Program-made: the position numbers and the translations under genes
The notes under the pieces: generated by a model
Database searches by the model: none
Told to the model about the DNA's origin: nothing
What the model saw: the letters and a program-made list of their open reading frames with translations, nothing else
Part shown: piece by piece, positions 60,800-64,000 of the stretch
Numbering within the stretch: position 1 is the stretch's first letter
Layout: each line of letters starts with the position of its first letter
Assembly (NCBI RefSeq): GCF_036324505.1
Contig: NC_086350.1
Coordinates: forward strand, 11,549,032 to 11,613,031
DNA: 64,000 nucleotides
Source: Eleginops maclovinus
Lineage: Eukaryota > Chordata > Actinopteri > Perciformes > Eleginopidae
Direction of reading: 5' to 3'

Positions 60800-63700
60800 G
60801 CTCGGATTGTTTTATTGTGAGTTCTTCTTACATGTAGGCTCTTTGAAGTTATCTTATGTGCAGGGAATCAGCAATAGCTCAAGGTTTGAGGCACATTTTC
60901 CACATGCCACCTAGTTGTCTTATTAGTTTTAATGTTCCGCTCAGCTTTTTTCACTTTTATGTTGAGTTTTATATCCAGCAGCACTTTGCAGTAACACAAA
61001 AAGGCAGAGGGTAAGGCACCGCAGAAAAGTACAACTGTGTCAGCAAAAGGAATTTGTTAGTCTCATAGATCTGATTTATGTCACCATTAGACCAATTATT
61101 GGGTGAATAGACTGGGAACACTCAAAGAGAGCTTACTTCCCGAAGGAATAATAAGATTTATGGTTCATAAAGCAGTATGTAATTTTCAGCACATCAGCTC
61201 TGACATACAGAACAAGTGAACGTGCAGTGAAATTTACCTGCTCATTATCACTTCGCACTTCCCAGAATGTGAAAGTGGTATTTATTATTTTCCATATGCA
61301 CTTTCACATGCCTGTTGGCAAACCAGCCAACTTTGTGACCTGCTTGTACAACCCAGACAATGAGACACTGACAACTCACAGAATGATAATTACAGAGGCA
61401 ATGATAGACATATATGTAATACTAACGGTAAGAAAGAAAAAAGAAAAGAAGGAATAACAGGAATGCACGTTTCGGGAAAAGGCAATGAGCCATCTACTGC
61501 AGAAAAATGAAGAGATTATGACTGCTGCATTTCCTTTCTGTGGCAGTCAAACAGACTTCAGTTCTTTGTGATCTAAGACATCATTTTCTGCCTGGAGCTT
61601 CTGAGAAACTTTAACCACACTGGCAATAGACATGGAGTATTTCTGCCAACAAGAATAAAATAAAAAAACTACTTCAGTCACCCAATCTAAAACCAAATAC
61701 TGCCATCTATAGGGGGAAAGGAAAGCGTCACACTCACTCTTAGTTGCTTAAAGGGTCGATTATCGAATGCACCGGAGTTCAGTTCAAGGAGGAATGTTTT
61801 GGAGTCTAAATTCACCATAGATTTATCCTCCATTGTGATTATCCCTGTGGTTAACACAAAATGCCATGAAAGCTACTTCATTTCCCCCCTCTCTCTCGTT
61901 TGGAAAACCGACTTAAAAACCACAATATAATGCTGCTTGCTTTTACTAATTATTTTCCTTGGTGAATTTAAACTTTTTCTTGAAACCACTGCAGTTAGCT
62001 TCCTCTTGACAAACCCATTCGATTCCTTTCTGTATGAGCATGCTGTATCACAGAAGTGTGTGACCTGGAAAACAGTGTGTTAGAAACTTAAGGAGATAAA
62101 AAATGATCCACTTTTTGGGGGGTCTTTCTTTGAATTGCGCAGTTCAGCCACGTTTCTGTTTTTCCAGATTAAAAGGAGTGATTGGCAGGAGGTAGAGGGG
62201 TCGATTACCCAGACTGCATTATTTTGTTGCCGCCCCAGATTCAATCTCCAAGAGCAAGGCTAATGGTTTAGACTCACGTGCACAGACGATCTGACAGCAC
62301 CCAAATCCAAAAACAGCTGGCACGGATCTGCCTTGCACTCGCCCAGAAAAGGGAAGTTGTTTTGAATGTAAGGAAGAGCCGCAGCAGCAAAAAGGCACCT
62401 TTCTTACAGATCCTTCAAAGGGAGTTAAACCCAAATCACATTGTTGCCAATTTTAAACATGTGATGTGCTGGGAGATTTTACAACAAAACAAATCGCAAG
62501 GAAATGTCATTAAAAAGGGGTTAAGATGAATAATATTAATGCATTTACAAAACGAAAATGTGAAGCCACGAAGGTCTACAAGGACAATGTTGTTTTTATA
62601 CTTTGATTGTAAAGTATTACTGCCTATTGTGAAACTACAAAAAGGAAATTGACAGTGCCAGAATATATAACAAACTAGACATTCATTATCTGAATCATCA
62701 CCAAAATGACATGCTAACTGTATAGACCAATACAACCACAGACAAGCCTTCATGTTGCTTTCCTTTTTAGAGGTCCACAAAGGTTATGCTTTACAGAATT
62801 GATTGATATCAGAGTTTTTTTGTCCAGGCAAAACTACAAAGACTAATTATTACTGGAGGAGCAGGGATGGGAGCCTTTTGTTGAAGGCATACAAAGGCGA
62901 GAGGAAGAGAAAAAATAGAGGGGGGGGGGGGTGGGGACAGGTCCATGGTTCCAGTTGCAAAAGCTCGAAGGAATAATAAAAACAGCTTTATTCTCTGCAG
63001 CTCCCCTTTCATTTTAAATTGGCCCTGATTTGAGCTCCAGCTGAGTGTGAAATGACAAGGCGGCATGGTGATGAATCAGAGCCAAGGTGGCGACGCTTCA
63101 CTCCGCTGCAATTATTTATATGTACCAATTCATAGAGTTGATTCCTCAAGTGTAGAGGCAGATGTGAAGTCATTTCCCCATCTGGTGATGCATTTAAAAA
63201 GTATAAATAACAAATTGCATGCAATAAGAAACCTTTGGCACCATACAAAGATTCAATTACATCAGTAAAGGTTCTGGAAACTTCCTCAAGCTGTAAAATT
63301 AAATCAAGAAGACCGTTTGTTATACAACTGTTAGATAAGGTTTGTGTTAAAACAGGCTTCAGGCTTTAATCTTACAATTTTCAAATGCAGTCACGACCAA
63401 ATTCCTCTAAATATCACATGATTTTATGCTGCAAAACACTTGCTTCCAGAAAATTGCAATCTTCTAGCATTTCAGACTCAGACAAGGATCAGTCGCTCTG
63501 TTATTAACTATAAGTCTCAAGTGTCAGGTAATTGAATGAGCATAACATAATTTGATCAAAGCCATTATATCTGCTCTTTTCTGACAAAGCCATTGAAACC
63601 AAAAGAAGACTCTGGTTTCTACGCAGGTCGTAAGAGCTTTGGGTATTCGAAGGAGATGTTTCAGAACACATTTGTACCAATATATCATTCCTGCAAAGCA

Positions 63701-64000
63701 AGGACTGGACTCATTATGTTATTATGAACAGTGATTCATTCACACCCTACAGAGATAATAGTCTCATCTGTCAGAGGACTGAACACCTTTAATTAGAGAC
63801 ACATGAACCCAAAATATCCCCTGCTCAATTATAACAGGAGCAGGTTACACAGATGATGAAACAGTAGTCCATTGCTACTTTTCCCTGGGGATATTCCATC
63901 AAAGCTCAGAGGACTGTGCATAAACACTGGGGAGGGCTGGTTTGTCATGTGACAAAACAAATTGCAGATTGATTACTGAAACAGACTACAGTGGCATCTG
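60800..64000. other. Intergenic DNA downstream of ciart
   Basis: No gene, transposon with defined ends, or RNA gene recognised. It contains a G-rich run near 62920-62935. Open frames of up to 114 codons on the minus strand at 62436-62780 resemble nothing known and are AT-rich. Confidence 0.5.

Noticed and set aside
62436..62780. 114-codon minus-strand open frame downstream of ciart
   Set aside because: AT-rich, low-complexity composition without recognisable motifs or splice partners.

Overview
The window is nuclear DNA of a ray-finned fish, most likely a percomorph teleost. The genes are intron-rich with GT-AG introns, and the proteins read as orthologues of vertebrate CA12, USP3, FBXL22 and CIART. 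The non-coding DNA is full of small fish-type DNA transposons (hAT non-autonomous elements with 8-bp target duplications, a 606-bp IS3EU-like element, a TTAA-starting repeat), long dinucleotide repeats and G/C homopolymers. No rRNA, tRNA, CRISPR array or bacterial-type operon was seen. Database identities were not tested; gene names rest on recognising the translated proteins.

Layout. 876-9253 (minus): eight coding exons of a secreted/membrane alpha-carbonic anhydrase, called ca12. It starts at a TATA promoter near 9350 and runs off the left edge before its membrane segment. 10905-13496 (plus): a six-exon gene for a 216-residue type I membrane protein with two Kunitz domains, one of which has lost a disulfide. 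15789-23399 (plus): complete usp3, 15 coding exons, 610 residues, with an unusually long acidic C-terminal tail; intron 13 carries the IS3EU-like element. 27621-31407 (plus): two-exon fbxl22. 31.4-52.2 kb: a gene-poor stretch with repeats and, at 43952-45384, a decayed DNA transposon whose inverted ends enclose two broken convergent genes, a THAP-domain gene and a YqaJ/SWIM-family-like gene. 52.3-60.8 kb (plus): ciart (CHRONO), with five coding exons for 361 residues and a likely upstream non-coding exon with E-boxes. 60.8-64 kb: no gene recognised.

The genes do not form one pathway. CA12 handles extracellular CO2/bicarbonate, USP3 removes ubiquitin from histones, FBXL22 is a muscle SCF substrate receptor and CIART represses the circadian clock. 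The order ca12-usp3-fbxl22 matches human 15q22. In human, CIART instead lies near CA14 and APH1A on 1q21, the paralogous region, so this window appears to keep a ciart copy in the 15q22-type region.

The most unusual item is the 1.43-kb two-gene inverted-repeat element at 43952-45384. Next come the IS3EU-like element with its nested CTCGACATGTCGAG palindromes, the Kunitz domain missing exactly the C14-C38 pair, and the usp3 tail extension.
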